Shown here one piece after another: positions 45,677-54,915 of a stretch of 64,000 nucleotides of DNA. Within the stretch, counting starts at the first letter, position 1. The number at the start of each line of letters is the position of its first letter. The stretch is from Cohaesibacter sp. ES.047 (GTDB lineage: Bacteria > Pseudomonadota > Alphaproteobacteria > Rhizobiales > Cohaesibacteraceae), in the NCBI RefSeq assembly GCF_900215505.1, contig NZ_LT907844.1:2824501-2888500 (forward strand), written 5' to 3'. Below the pieces are notes generated by a model that was not told the origin of the DNA, did not search any database, and saw only the letters and a list, made by a program, of their open reading frames with translations. The position numbers and the translations under genes are program-made.

Positions 45677-47011
45677 ATGGCGACACAAACCGCCCGCCCA
45701 TTTCAGGTGATGTCGAAACCCATCGGACCGCGCTGCAACCTTGATTGCACCTATTGTTATTATCTGGAAAAAGAACAGCTCTATCCGGAAACCAAGCGCT
45801 TCGATATGCCGGACGCCGTGCTGGAATCCTACATCCGGGATTTCATTGCCTCACAGGCCGATCTGCCCGATCCGGAAATCTGGTTCAACTGGCAGGGCGG
45901 GGAGCCGACTATCCTCGGGGTGGATTATTTCCGCCGCATCCTCGACTTGCAAAAGCAATATGCTCCAAATGGCAAACGCATCCGCAACGCCATGCAAACC
46001 AACGGCACTTTACTTGATGACGATTGGGGCGTGCTGCTGGCTGAAGGGGATTTCCTTGTCGGGTTGAGCCTTGATGGACCGCGTGCGCTGCACGACAAAT
46101 ATCGGCTTGACCGAGCTGGCCGCGCTAGCTTTGACAGTGTCATGGCTGGCCTGGAGACCCTCAAGAAACACAAGGTTGAGTACAATGTTCTCACCGTGGT
46201 GCATCGCGACACTGCGGCACAGCCACGCGAGGTTTATCGCTTTCTGCGCGAAATCGGGGCGGAATTCATTCAATTCATTCCCATCGTCGAACGCACCTCG
46301 GACGGGCAGACCTTGGCTGCGGCACCGCAGCTTGACGAGGATGGTACCGAATATAAAGTCACACCATGGAGCGTTCTGCCGCGGGCTTACGGCTCGTTCC
46401 TGTCGACCATTTTCGATGAATGGATAAAACAGGATGTCGGCAAGGTCTTTGTGCAGTTCTTTGACGTCCAGCTGGGCCTGTTCCTCGGTGCGCCATCCAG
46501 CTTGTGCTGGTTTTCCGAGACCTGTGGGCAAGGGCTCGCAATCGAGCATAATGGCGATCTTTACGCCTGCGATCACTATGTCTATCCCGAATACCGCCTT
46601 GGCAACATCCTCGACACGCCGATTGGTACGCTGGCGACTTCACCAAAGCAGATCGCATTTGGCGAGGAGAAGCGGACCAGCCTGCCCAAGCAATGCCAGA
46701 CCTGCGATATCCGCTTTACCTGCAACGGCGGCTGCCCCAAGCACCGGTTTTTGAAAACCGACGATGGCGAGCCGGGCCTCAACTATTACTGCCGGTCGAT
46801 GAAGCGTTTCATCAAGCATGCCGGACCTAAGCTCGAGATCATGAAAGGCCTTGTTCAGCAAGGACGTCCGGCAACGGATATCATGGAGATGATGCGGACA
46901 GGAAAGCTGGATGGCGCGCGTGTGCCGAAGGCTGCCGCAAAGGTTGGCCGAAACCACCCGTGCCCTTGCGGCAGCGGCCGCAAATACAAGGACTGCTGTC
47001 TAGGCGGCTAG
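45677..47011 (+). CDS. anaerobic sulfatase-maturating radical SAM enzyme
   Basis: A 444-residue anSME. The radical SAM cluster site is Cys20, Cys24, Cys27 in RCNLDCTYCYYLEKE. The catalytic-base region and SPASM clusters are seen in CWFSETCGQGLAIEHNGDLYACDHYVYPEYRLGN and CQTCDIRFTCNGGCPKHRF. It oxidises the sulfatase Cys to formylglycine. A C-terminal SEC-C zinc motif, HPCPCGSGRKYKDCC, is fused to it. GAAGAGGACC precedes the ATG. It is the likely partner of the sulfatase at 44.2 kb, sharing its locus. Confidence 0.93.
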   Translation: MATQTARPFQVMSKPIGPRCNLDCTYCYYLEKEQLYPETKRFDMPDAVLESYIRDFIASQADLPDPEIWFNWQGGEPTILGVDYFRRILDLQKQYAPNGKRIRNAMQTNGTLLDDDWGVLLAEGDFLVGLSLDGPRALHDKYRLDRAGRASFDSVMAGLETLKKHKVEYNVLTVVHRDTAAQPREVYRFLREIGAEFIQFIPIVERTSDGQTLAAAPQLDEDGTEYKVTPWSVLPRAYGSFLSTIFDEWIKQDVGKVFVQFFDVQLGLFLGAPSSLCWFSETCGQGLAIEHNGDLYACDHYVYPEYRLGNILDTPIGTLATSPKQIAFGEEKRTSLPKQCQTCDIRFTCNGGCPKHRFLKTDDGEPGLNYYCRSMKRFIKHAGPKLEIMKGLVQQGRPATDIMEMMRTGKLDGARVPKAAAKVGRNHPCPCGSGRKYKDCCLGG

Positions 47012-47087
47012 GCCTCGCCAGAACTATGCGGGGGATAGGGCAGGAACATGTGATTTTTTAACCCGTTCCAACCAATGAAGACAGATA

Positions 47088-47735
47088 ATGAAGCGTTCGC
47101 GTTTTACAGAAGACCAAATCTTCGGCATGATCAAAGAATAGGAAACCGGGATTCCGGCGGCGGAAGTTTGCCGCAAGCACGGGATCAGTTTTTGCAGCCT
47201 TTTACAAATACAAGGCCAAGTATGGCGGCATGGATGCCTCTGATGCTCGCAAGCTGAAGGCACTCGAAGAAGAGAATGCCAAGCTCGAAAAGTTGTTGGC
47301 CGAGCTGATGCCGAACAATGCCGTCCTGAAGGATATCGCATCAAAAAAAGTTAGCGCCTGTCGGCAAGCGAGATGCTGTGGCTCATGCCTGCAAAGAGCA
47401 TGATGTGAACTATACATTGCCTGGTAGGCGATTGCGAGCAAACGCTGAGAGGGGGCGGGCGGGCGTGCCATTCTACAAGTTGAACGAACCGGTGTGCGTT
47501 GCAAAAGCATTGGGATGATGAAGCGGCTCTTCGAGAAGCAATCAACATGGAGGCGGCGAGACGTCACCCTTTTGCACATAGACGGCTTGCCACTATGCTG
47601 GCTCGCAAAGGCATTCATATAAACCATAGGAAACTCTGGAGGCTTTATCGGGAAGAGAAGCTTCAGGTTCGCAAGCATGGAAGTCGCAAACGCGCTCTGG
47701 GCGCCAGAAAGCCTATTTTGGTACCGGATCGGGTG
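47088..47735 (+). pseudogene. IS3-family (IS407/IS51-like) remnant, orfA and start of orfB
   Basis: OrfA begins MKRSRFTEDQIFGMIKE, hits an in-frame TAG, continues ETGIPAAEVCRKHGI, then shifts frame. It goes on as FYKYKAKYGGMDASDARKLKALEEENAKLEKLLAEL, the classic IS3 leucine-zipper part. OrfB remains as DAVAHACKEHDV and MLARKGIHINHRKLWRLYREEKLQVRKHGSRKRALG, and stops near 47735. Several frameshifts and one stop make it inactive. The catalytic core is missing. Confidence 0.85.
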
Positions 47736-47831
47736 AACATTATATTTCATGGACAGCTCGGAAAGCGTCAACTCATCCCGGATCGATTCAAATTGAATCC
47801 GATCCATCAAATCCCGGGACCGAACACCTAG
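47736..47831 (+). mobile_element. terminal fragment of an IS481-type element joined to other IS debris
   Basis: Bases about 47780-47826 repeat one end of the IS481 at 3 kb: the frame ends RFKLNPIHQIPGPNT (3 kb copy: RFKMNPIHQIPGPNI), and then CCTAGC, an NCTAGN target, follows. Between 47736 and 47778 the minus strand reads ESIRDELTLSELSMKYNVHP, which looks like a piece of another IS3-type OrfA. The open frame 47499-47831 is thus a chimera of the IS3 orfB remnant and this tail, not a real gene. Confidence 0.7.
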
Positions 47832-47838
47832 CATCATT

Positions 47839-48456
47839 TTGCGTTGCAGCCATACCAGAGTTGCCAAAAAGGCGGCCTTGATGGCAGGCCGTTATGCCCA
47901 TGCCAAACAGTTCAAGCGGATGCGCCGGGAGCTTAAGAAGCTGAATACCTATCTGGGTCGGGTCTACCGCGACATCAGTCGCAAGATTGCAGGCAACGAA
48001 GGTCTTGAGCATCGTTTCTCCCGTCTTTTGGGCTGGTAGAGCGGCTTCTGATCCAGAAGCCAAAAGACAAGAACAAGCTCTATTCCATGCATGCACCGGA
48101 AGTAGCCTGTATTGCCTAGGGCAATCCCTACGATGGACACCTTGAATGGCACCATCAGTCAGGCTGAGAAAGTGTGCGGAACCAAAGCTGAGCGTGTCTA
48201 TGTGGACCGTGGTTATTGGTGCCATGACTATAAGGCGCTGCCAAGGTCATGATATCAGGTCAGAAGCGCGTACTGACGGCACAAATGAAACGTGAGCTGA
48301 AGCGACGATTAGCGATCGAAGTCACCATCGGTCATATGAAAACAGATGGACGACTTGACCGGAACTTCCTCAATGGCAAAATGGCGATGCCAACAATGCA
48401 CTGTTGGTCGCAGCGGGTTATAACCTGCGTCTGATCCTCAATGCCCGGATATTTTT
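47839..48456 (+). pseudogene. IS5-family transposase remnant
   Basis: Broken pieces in several frames: RYAHAKQFKRMRRELKKLNTYLGRVYRDISRKIAG, then KNKLYSMHAPEVACIA, then GNPYDGHTL and VYVDRGYWCHDY, and last ISGQKRVLTAQMKRELKRRLAIEVTIGHMKTDGRLDRN. These follow the order of an IS5 (IS1182-like) DDE transposase. Stops and frameshifts separate them, so it is inactive. ORFs at 47839-48039 and 48249-48434 are parts of it. Confidence 0.8.
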
Positions 48457-49011
48457 TCTGCTCTGGACCAGCAAACCCATCCCCAAAACGGTCAAAACGA
48501 ATATTTGGGTATTGCTTCGGCCTCTCGCAACATCAATAGCTTAGCCGTTGTTCAGTGCGGACTCGATATTTGAAAGCTTTCACCCGTCGAACAAGGCAAG
48601 GCGGTCCTGATGATATAGGAAATCCGTTGAAGATGGGGTCTAGTCAGAATTCTCGCTGAAATCCTGGAATGTGATTTCGCACAATCGATATGAGGCGGAT
48701 TAAAATCCGAGTTTCGTAGAATTTTGGAATGAAGTTCCATACAGCCTCGGCCAAGTTCGTTGAAAAAGTCGATGGACGGGTGCTGCAGTGCCACTTTCAC
48801 AAAGCCGCCATCGATCCGTTGGGTGATTAGATTGAATGGCAAATGGGGGGGGGAGGGATGGAACAACGCCAATTTCTTGTTGGGGTCGACATTTCGAAAG
48901 GCTGCATGCTGGCATCTTCCTCACCAATTCGTTCATTCTCTTGATGCATCTATTTGAATGACCACGGATTTGGGCGTATGTTGCTGTCAGGAAAATTGGA
49001 GGGGAACTCTC
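48457..49011. other. debris region with a short IS110-like start
   Basis: No intact gene. At 48858 a frame reads MEQRQFLVGVDISKGCML and then a stop after a few more codons; GVDISK resembles the DEDD transposase N-terminus of IS110. A run of nine Gs lies just before it (about 48845-48853). The rest (48457-48857) has no family signature I can identify. Confidence 0.35.
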
Positions 49012-49899
49012 ATGCGTATTTTGTTTACTGGCGGGTCTGGCAAGGCTGGGCGTCATGCGATCGCTTATCTTGTCGAAAAGGGCCATCGCGTGCTCAATGT
49101 TGACCGGGTGCCGCTGAATCTGCCCGGTATTGAGAACCGCTTGGCTGACGTCACCGATGCAGGGCAAGTGTTCGATGTCATGGCGAGTTATGCCGGATTT
49201 GACGAACTGGAGCCGGGCGAAGGGGTGCCGAAGTTCGATGCTGTCGTGCATTTCGCAGCGATACCGCGCTTGCTGCTGACCTCGGACAATGAATGCTATC
49301 GGGTCAATACGATCGGAACCTATAACGTCATCGATGCGGCGGTGAAATTCGGCGTGCGCAAGATCATCTTTGCATCATCCGAGACGACCTATGGCATCTG
49401 CTTTGCCGACGGCGAGCGCAAACCGGATTATCTACCGATTGATGAAGAGCATCCAGTCATTCCTGAAGACAGCTATGCCATGTCGAAGGTTGCCAATGAA
49501 GTGACGGCCCGGTCGTTTCAGCGGCGTAGTGGTTTCGATATCTATGGTCTGCGCATCAACAATGTGATCGAGCCTCATGAATATGAGCAGGATTTCCCGG
49601 CTTATCTGGCCGATGCTTCGCTGCGGCGGCGCAATATCTTTGCCTATATCGATGCGCGGGATCTGGGGCAGATGGTTGACCGCTGCCTGAAAACTGACGG
49701 GCTCGGCTTTGAGATCTTCAACGTCTCAAATGATGATCATTCGGTTGCAGCAAGCACATCTGAACTGATCGAGACATATTATCAGGGTGTGCCTTGTCGA
49801 GAGATGGGCCCTACGGAGACCTTTTATTCCAACGACAAAGCCAAGAGGTTGCTTGGCTTCCAGCCAGAATATAATTGGCGCATGTATCTGGGCGGCTAG
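49012..49899 (+). CDS. NAD-dependent epimerase/dehydratase
   Basis: An extended SDR of 295 residues. GGSGKAGRHAIAYL is the NAD-binding motif, followed by VNVDRV-like LNVDRVPLN. Ser/Thr region FASSETTYG and the active-site YAMSK (Tyr-x-x-x-Lys) are intact. It is related to UDP-glucose 4-epimerase and uronate dehydrogenase-like proteins; the substrate is not clear. ATG at 49012 has GGAGGGGAAC upstream. It is a complete gene alone inside IS debris, with an IS5 remnant on one side and IS630 on the other, so its native partners seem lost. Confidence 0.82.
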   Translation: MRILFTGGSGKAGRHAIAYLVEKGHRVLNVDRVPLNLPGIENRLADVTDAGQVFDVMASYAGFDELEPGEGVPKFDAVVHFAAIPRLLLTSDNECYRVNTIGTYNVIDAAVKFGVRKIIFASSETTYGICFADGERKPDYLPIDEEHPVIPEDSYAMSKVANEVTARSFQRRSGFDIYGLRINNVIEPHEYEQDFPAYLADASLRRRNIFAYIDARDLGQMVDRCLKTDGLGFEIFNVSNDDHSVAASTSELIETYYQGVPCREMGPTETFYSNDKAKRLLGFQPEYNWRMYLGG

Positions 49900-50131
49900 G
49901 CTGCAAGGTAAGGAGCCCACAGCCTCTTGAAACCGAGTTGGTTAGCTCTGATATCAAGCGACCTTCAGCGGCGCTACAGGGATTGGGCGTGTCATCAAGA
50001 AAATGAGCTACAATCCGCTCGATGAAAGATTGATGAACATGAGTCTAAGGCCTAAAGCATGTCGCAATTAATGAGATTCAGGATTCCCATTTTTGGCCAA
50101 TTGTGATTCCCTTTGAGAAAAGGGGATCATC

Positions 50132-50491
50132 ATGGGCAAATCACTTCCTATTGCATTGCGCGAACGTGTTGCTTCATTTGTTGAGGCCGGTCATTCGCAT
50201 CGGGCGGCCGCTAGCCATTTCCGCGTGTCACCACGGTTTGTCAATAACCTGATGCTTCTCAAGAAAGAGACGGGTTCTGTGCAGCCTCGCAAGCAAGGCC
50301 GACCAGACAAAGGCAAGTTGGGTGGGCATCATGAATGGATCACAAGGCGCATGTCGGAGAATGGCGAACTGACGCTTGATGAGCTTTGTCTGGAATTGGC
50401 TGAACGCGGGGTCCATGTGCATCGCTCCAGCGTTGGGCGCCTGCTTCACAGGCTCGGCCTGAGCCATAAAAAAAAGTCTGGTAGCCACTGA
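50132..50491 (+). CDS. IS630 transposase, N-terminal part (OrfA)
   Basis: A 119-residue helix-turn-helix part: MGKSLPIALRERVASFVEAGHSHRAAASHFRVSPRFVNNL and a second HTH with GVHVHRSSVGRLLHRLGLSHKKK. The frame closes after KKKSGSH. It is followed by orfB in the +1 frame. The A8 run (in CATAAAAAAAAGTC) is the expected slippage site that would make a full OrfAB protein. Confidence 0.88.
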   Translation: MGKSLPIALRERVASFVEAGHSHRAAASHFRVSPRFVNNLMLLKKETGSVQPRKQGRPDKGKLGGHHEWITRRMSENGELTLDELCLELAERGVHVHRSSVGRLLHRLGLSHKKKSGSH

Positions 50492-50564
50492 ACAGCTACG
50501 GGCCGCCATTGCTCACGATCGGTATGTATGGATCAATCAGCGCCAGCCTTTCTTCAACAAGGCA

Positions 50565-51083
50565 TTGTCCCGATTGATCTTTATCGATGAGACATCAACC
50601 AACACGAAGCTGGCCAAACGGTCTGGATGGTCACCAAAAGGGCAGCGCTATCGCGCCCACGCTTCTTTTGGCCATTGGAAATCCCAGACCTTCATCGCTG
50701 GTTTGAGATCCCGTGGGATGGTTGCGCCCTGGATCGTTAACGCTCCGATGAACCGACGTATCTTTGAAACTTGGATTGAAACTCAACTACTGCCGCCCCT
50801 GTCAGCTGGCGACGTCGTCATCCTCGATAATGTCGCCTTCCACAAAAGTGAGAAAGCTGACAAGCTCGTCAGATCAAAGGGGGCATGGCTGCTGTTTCTT
50901 CCGCCATATTCACCGGACCTCAATCCCATCGAAATGGCATATTCCAAACTCAAGACACTGCTGCGCAAGCGAGCAGCCAGAAGCTTCGATGCAATCTCAG
51001 ACGCGATCGGTGACATTTGTGACCTCTATTCTGCCAAGGAGTGTCTCAACTACTTCAAAGCTGCCGGGTATGAGGTCAATTAA
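50565..51083 (+). CDS. IS630 transposase, catalytic part (OrfB)
   Basis: A 172-residue DDE domain. LIFIDETSTNTKL carries the first Asp, DVVILDNVAFHKSEKA the second, and PDLNPIEMAYSKLKTLLRKR the Glu. A +1 shift at the A8 run would join it to OrfA through LVATEQLRAAIAHDRYVWINQRQPFFNKALSRL, so the real protein probably starts well before 50565. Confidence 0.87.
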   Translation: MSRLIFIDETSTNTKLAKRSGWSPKGQRYRAHASFGHWKSQTFIAGLRSRGMVAPWIVNAPMNRRIFETWIETQLLPPLSAGDVVILDNVAFHKSEKADKLVRSKGAWLLFLPPYSPDLNPIEMAYSKLKTLLRKRAARSFDAISDAIGDICDLYSAKECLNYFKAAGYEVN

Positions 51084-51411
51084 TCGCATCACGCTCTAGA
51101 GCAAATTGACTGAACACAGAGTTATTTCCATAATTCCCACAAGCGCGTAGTCGTGATTCACTCACCTCCGTGATTTGTGGAGGTGTGACCGTCCTCAAAA
51201 GAAATGGGACCAAGGTGGCTTCAAAATAGGAGAGAGTTTGCTTCATATGGTTTTGGATTTTATGCGGCTGTTTTGCAGTGAAGCAAGCGCTGTTTTTCGA
51301 GCGTTTGCTTTTTTATGATTTCTCTTTGTCTCAGAATGGCTTTGTTCCTTCCAAAATAGACGTGTGTCGGTGTCTCCTTGTTCAAACTTTCGTGGTACCG
51401 ATGGTTATTGT

Positions 51412-51665
51412 CAGAGGTAATGGGATGAACTGCCTTTCCGCCAAATTCAAGCTATATTAGCTGAGATTGAGGGATAGGGGGATCATCATGATGAATATCG
51501 CGATCTTGGGCATAGATCTAGGCAAAACTGTATGCAGCCTCGCCGGTTTGGACAAGGATGGGGCCGTCATTTTCCGCAGACGCATTAAGCGTTTTAAATT
51601 GCTAGATTTTCTTGATGAGCTTTCCCCTTGTATTGTGGGACTATGCAGAATTTTGTGCCCTGGCG
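51412..51665 (+). repeat. left arm of a large inverted repeat around IS256
   Basis: This about 254-bp arm is repeated in reverse complement at about 52924-53176, with only a few differences. It contains the start of an IS110-type transposase and the outer end of the IS256 element. The arms face each other across 1.26 kb. Confidence 0.85.
51488..51640 (+). pseudogene. IS110-family transposase N-terminal fragment (left)
   Basis: The frame MMNIAILGIDLGKTVCSLAGLDKDGAVIFRRRIKRFKLLDFLDELSPCIV has the DEDD catalytic start (GIDLGK). It stops where the IS256 end begins, losing the C-terminal three quarters. Confidence 0.8.
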
Positions 51666-52949
51666 TGGTAACTCTAATATGAGGAGACCCACGTATGAGC
51701 ATCGACAAAGCCCTTTTGGATCATCTGATGGAAGGCCGCAAAGCGGGCGATCTGTTCGGAGAGGACGGGATTCTGCAAGAACTGACCAAGGCGCTGGCCG
51801 AACGAGCCCTGAGCGCCGAACTGGACGAGCATCTGACCGAAGAACGCGCCGATGCGCCGCCTGAAGGCGCGAACCAGGCGCCAAATCGTCGCAATGGCCG
51901 CAGCCAGAAGACGGTGACCACCGACAGCGGGAAGGTCATTCTCGACATTCCCCGTGACCGCAACGGCAGCTTTGATCCTCTGCTGATCGCCAAGTATCAG
52001 CGCCGCTTTCCCGAGTTCGACACCAAGATCATCAGCATGTACGCGCGCGGGATGACGACCCGCGAGATCCAGGGGCATATCGAGGATATCTATGGTATAG
52101 AGGCGTCCCCGAGCCTGATTTCGGCGATCACCGATGCCGTGATGGAGGAAGTGACCGCCTGGCAGAACCGCCCGCTGGAACCGTGTTATCCGATTGTGTT
52201 CATGGACGCGATCCGGGTCAAGATCCGCACCGACGGCGTGGTTCTGAACAAGGCGGTTTTTGTGGCCCTGGCTGTTCTCCCGGACGGCACCCGCGACGTT
52301 CTGGGGCTTTGGTTCCAGGCCAATGAGGGTGCCAAGTTCTGGGCTAAAGTTCTCAGCGATCTGCGCAACCGTGGCGTTCAGGACATTCTCATCGCCGTCG
52401 TGGACGGTCTGAAGGGCTTCCCCCAGGCCATCGAGGCAGCCTTTCCTCAGACCCAGGTCTAGACCTGTATCGTGCATCTGCTGCGCCATTCCATGAGCTT
52501 TGCCAGCTACAAGGATCGCAAGGCCGTCGCAGCGGCTCTTAAGGCTGTCTACACCGCTGTGGACGCAGCAGCCGCGGAGACTGCGCTGGCGGAGTTCGAA
52601 AACAGCGACCTTGCCGCCAAATACCCGGCAATCGCGCCGAGTTGGCGCCGGACTTGGAACGAGGTGATCCCGTTCCTTGACTATCCGCCCCAAGTGCGCA
52701 GGCTGATCTACACCACGAACGCCATTGAAGCACTGAACTCGAAAATCCGCCGGGCCGTTCGCTCCCGCGGGCATTTCCCCAGTGACGAGGCAGCTGCGAA
52801 ATTGATTTATCTCGCCCTGAATGCTACTTCTGTGGAATGGAAACGCTCCGTGCGCGAATGGCACTCAATGAAAAGCCAATTCGCCATAATGTTCGAAGAT
52901 CGTTTCCCAATGGCGTAATTAATGCGCCAGGGCACAAAATTCTGCATAG
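51641..52949 (+). mobile_element. IS256-family element
   Basis: The ends are near-perfect inverted repeats, CTATGCAGAATTTTGTGCC on the left (from 51641) and the same read inwards on the right (to 52949), continuing CTGGCG. It holds one transposase gene that is interrupted by a TAG. No 8-9 bp target duplication can be seen, because both flanks are inverted copies of the same IS110 sequence. It may have moved by recombination after insertion. Confidence 0.8.
51695..52918 (+). pseudogene. IS256-family transposase with an amber codon
   Basis: A mutator-type transposase of about 407 codons. MSIDKALLDHLMEGRKAGDLFG, LSAELDEHL, DIPRDRNGSFDP, and IVFMDAIRVKIR carry the first Asp. The second catalytic Asp is in ILIAVVDGLKGFPQAI. 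A TAG at 52460-52462 interrupts AFPQTQV-TCIVHLLRHS, where CAG (Gln) is normally found. After it the frame continues normally (IYTTNAIEALNSKIRR, with the Glu) to 52918. One nonsense base change is enough to explain the loss. Confidence 0.87.
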
Positions 52950-53176
52950 CCACAATACAAGGGGAAAGCTCATCAAGAAAATCTAGCAATTTAAAACGCT
53001 TAATGCGTCTGCGGAAAATGACGGCCCCATCCTTGTCCAAACCGGCGAGGCTGCATACAGTTTTGCCTAGATCTATGCCCAAGATCGCGATATTCATCAT
53101 GATGATCCTCCTATCCCTCAATCTCAGCTAATATAGCTTGAATTTGGCGGAAAGGCAGTTCATCCCATTACCTCTG
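52924..53176 (-). repeat. right arm of the inverted repeat, with IS110 N-terminal fragment
   Basis: Mirror copy of 51412-51665. On the minus strand, from 53100, it encodes the same IS110 start, MMNIAILGIDLGKTVCSLAG... to SPCIV, followed by IS256-end sequence. At 53176 it joins an IS66 fragment. The two arms differ at only a few bases, so the duplication is recent. Confidence 0.83.
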
Positions 53177-53395
53177 CTCCTCAAGACGCTTGTAGGCGAG
53201 CACAAGCTCCGTACCATCCCAATAGAGAAGCTTCAGCCGATCTGCCCGGCGGGAGCGAAAGACAAACACTGTGCCAGTGAAGGGTTCCTTGTTCAGCGCG
53301 TTCCTGACCAGCGCAGCGAGGCCATCATGGCCCTTTCGGAAGTCCACCGGTTTGCTGGCCACCAGGATCTTCACCCGGTTCGAAGGAAAAATCAT
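53168..53395 (-). pseudogene. IS66 TnpB (Orf2), truncated
   Basis: MIFPSNRVKILVASKPVDFRKGHDGLAALVRNALNKEPFTGTVFVFRSRRADRLKLLYWDGTELVLAYKRLEE is a clear IS66 TnpB start. It is cut at the junction with the inverted-repeat arm near 53176, losing the C-terminal third. The start ATG overlaps the tnpA stop as ATGA. Confidence 0.85.
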
Positions 53396-53796
53396 GACGA
53401 ACGTGCAAGAGATCGCGCCACAGCGACTATCCTGCCTGCGCTTGCTCCTGCTTCGAGCCGAACGATCACAGAGCCACATTCGATCTCCGGACGGTCATGG
53501 CTCGTAACCGGCCCGCCACTCTCTGGTTCCAAATCGCTGCCGGGTTCTTCCACAATCAGGCTGGCAAACTCGATTGCGCCCTCAGGCTCCGGCAACACAA
53601 GCTTGCCAAGACGGGTTTGCGTGCGCCATGCGGAAAGGTGATTTGGCCGAACCCCATGCAGCGCGGCAACATCACGAACACGAGCACCCGGCTGTAGGCT
53701 TTCCGATACGATCTGCGCCTTCTCTTCATCCGTCCACTTGCGTGGCCTCCCGCGCGCACTCCGCGAAGGAGTGAGAAACTCCGCCGTACTCTCCAT
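53392..53796 (-). CDS. IS66 TnpA (Orf1)
   Basis: A 134-residue IS66 accessory protein. The HTH is RPRKWTDEEKAQIVSESLQPGARVRDVAALHGVRPNHLSAWR, with RLEAGASAGRIVAVARSL at the C-terminus. It looks complete, but tnpB is truncated and tnpC is absent, so the element is dead. It ends toward the IS30 element, which starts about 65 bp away. Confidence 0.85.
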   Translation of the reverse strand: MESTAEFLTPSRSARGRPRKWTDEEKAQIVSESLQPGARVRDVAALHGVRPNHLSAWRTQTRLGKLVLPEPEGAIEFASLIVEEPGSDLEPESGGPVTSHDRPEIECGSVIVRLEAGASAGRIVAVARSLARSS

Positions 53797-54915
53797 GGAG
53801 ATACTCCATAAATATCAATATGAAGATCTCATCGCAGATCACGCCAGGGTGGATTCCATCGCGAAGTGCAACAGGTTTAAGCAAAGCAGATTTTGGCGTC
53901 TTTACCAAGGTCTTGCAGCAGCGCCTGGAATGGGTTTTGAATCCGAGGCATTTCCGCGGGGTGAGGTTCATGGTGAAGATGATGTCCTGCAGCTCCTCGT
54001 CGTCCATCGCGTCAATATCGAAGTCCCTTGGCAACCATCGCCTCAATCGACCATTCGCATTCTCTACTCCCCCCTTTTGCCAAGAGGCATAGGCATCGCA
54101 AAACCATGTCGTCATGTTGAACATGGAGCGCAGTAGGCTGTGCTGGGCGAAGGTTGTGTCATTGTCGAATGTGACTGACTTGCGCAAGGCCGGATCTAGG
54201 CGACGGAAGATAGACATCATCACCGAGACTGTTTCGGCCGCGCTCTTGCCGGTCATGCGAGCAGCCAGGGTAACCCGGGATTTTCTCTCGTGGATCACAA
54301 GCACAGGGCGGGTTCGCTTGCAGATGATCAGATCCGCTTCCCAATGCCCTGCCTCCTGGCGGTTTTTGCCGCTTCTGGCCGATCATGAATGGCTGCCCGA
54401 TCCTTGGTCCTGTCGCGTGAACGGCGGGCACGCATAGGCCTGCGGATGCGATGTCCACGGGTCAGAAGCTTCCACAATGCTTCACTTTTCTGGCCAGCTC
54501 GATAGATGAAGCCGTAGATCGTCTCAAAGCATATAGGGCGCAAACCCTCCTCGTTACCTGCCTTCAGCCAGCCTGCAATCTGCTCCGGCATCCAGCCTTC
54601 CGACAGTCGGTCCCGAACAAACTGGCCGAGCTTCTCATCATCCTCAAGAATGGCAAGACGCTGCCGACGAAGCATATAGCTCCCATCGGCATGGCTGGGT
54701 GAATAGCGACCTGAGGGCAGCCGATTACGGCTCAACTCGCGACTGATCGTGGATTTGCAACGACCAACAAGCTCGCCGATTGAACCGATCGAGTGACCGG
54801 AATGTCTCAAGGTGGAAATCTGTTCTCTTTCATCGATAAAGCGTGTCGCAGTTAATGAGATTCAGGATTCCCATTTTTTGCCAATTGTGATTCCCTTTGA
54901 GAAAAGGGGATCATC

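Larger units (their letters stand above)
50055..51096 (+). mobile_element. IS630-family element, copy 1
   Basis: Element of 1042 bp flanked by TA (50053-50054 and 51097-51098), the known TA target of IS630/mariner elements. The imperfect ends are AAGCATGTCGCAATTAATGA on the left and, read inwards on the right, GAGCGTGATGCGATTAATTG. It holds two overlapping-frame coding parts joined over an A8 run. Copy 2 (54839-55880) has the same length and nearly the same sequence. Confidence 0.88.

Noticed and set aside
47839-48434. Two small ORFs as separate hypothetical genes
   Set aside because: Their residues align in order with pieces of one IS5-type transposase separated by stops and shifts.
48845-48853. 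Run of nine G as a phase-variation switch
   Set aside because: No intact gene follows; the frame after it ends within a few tens of codons, so nothing would be switched.
51674-52864. 396-codon minus-strand frame over IS256
   Set aside because: It is the mirror of the transposase frame; the plus strand has the mutator-type motifs.
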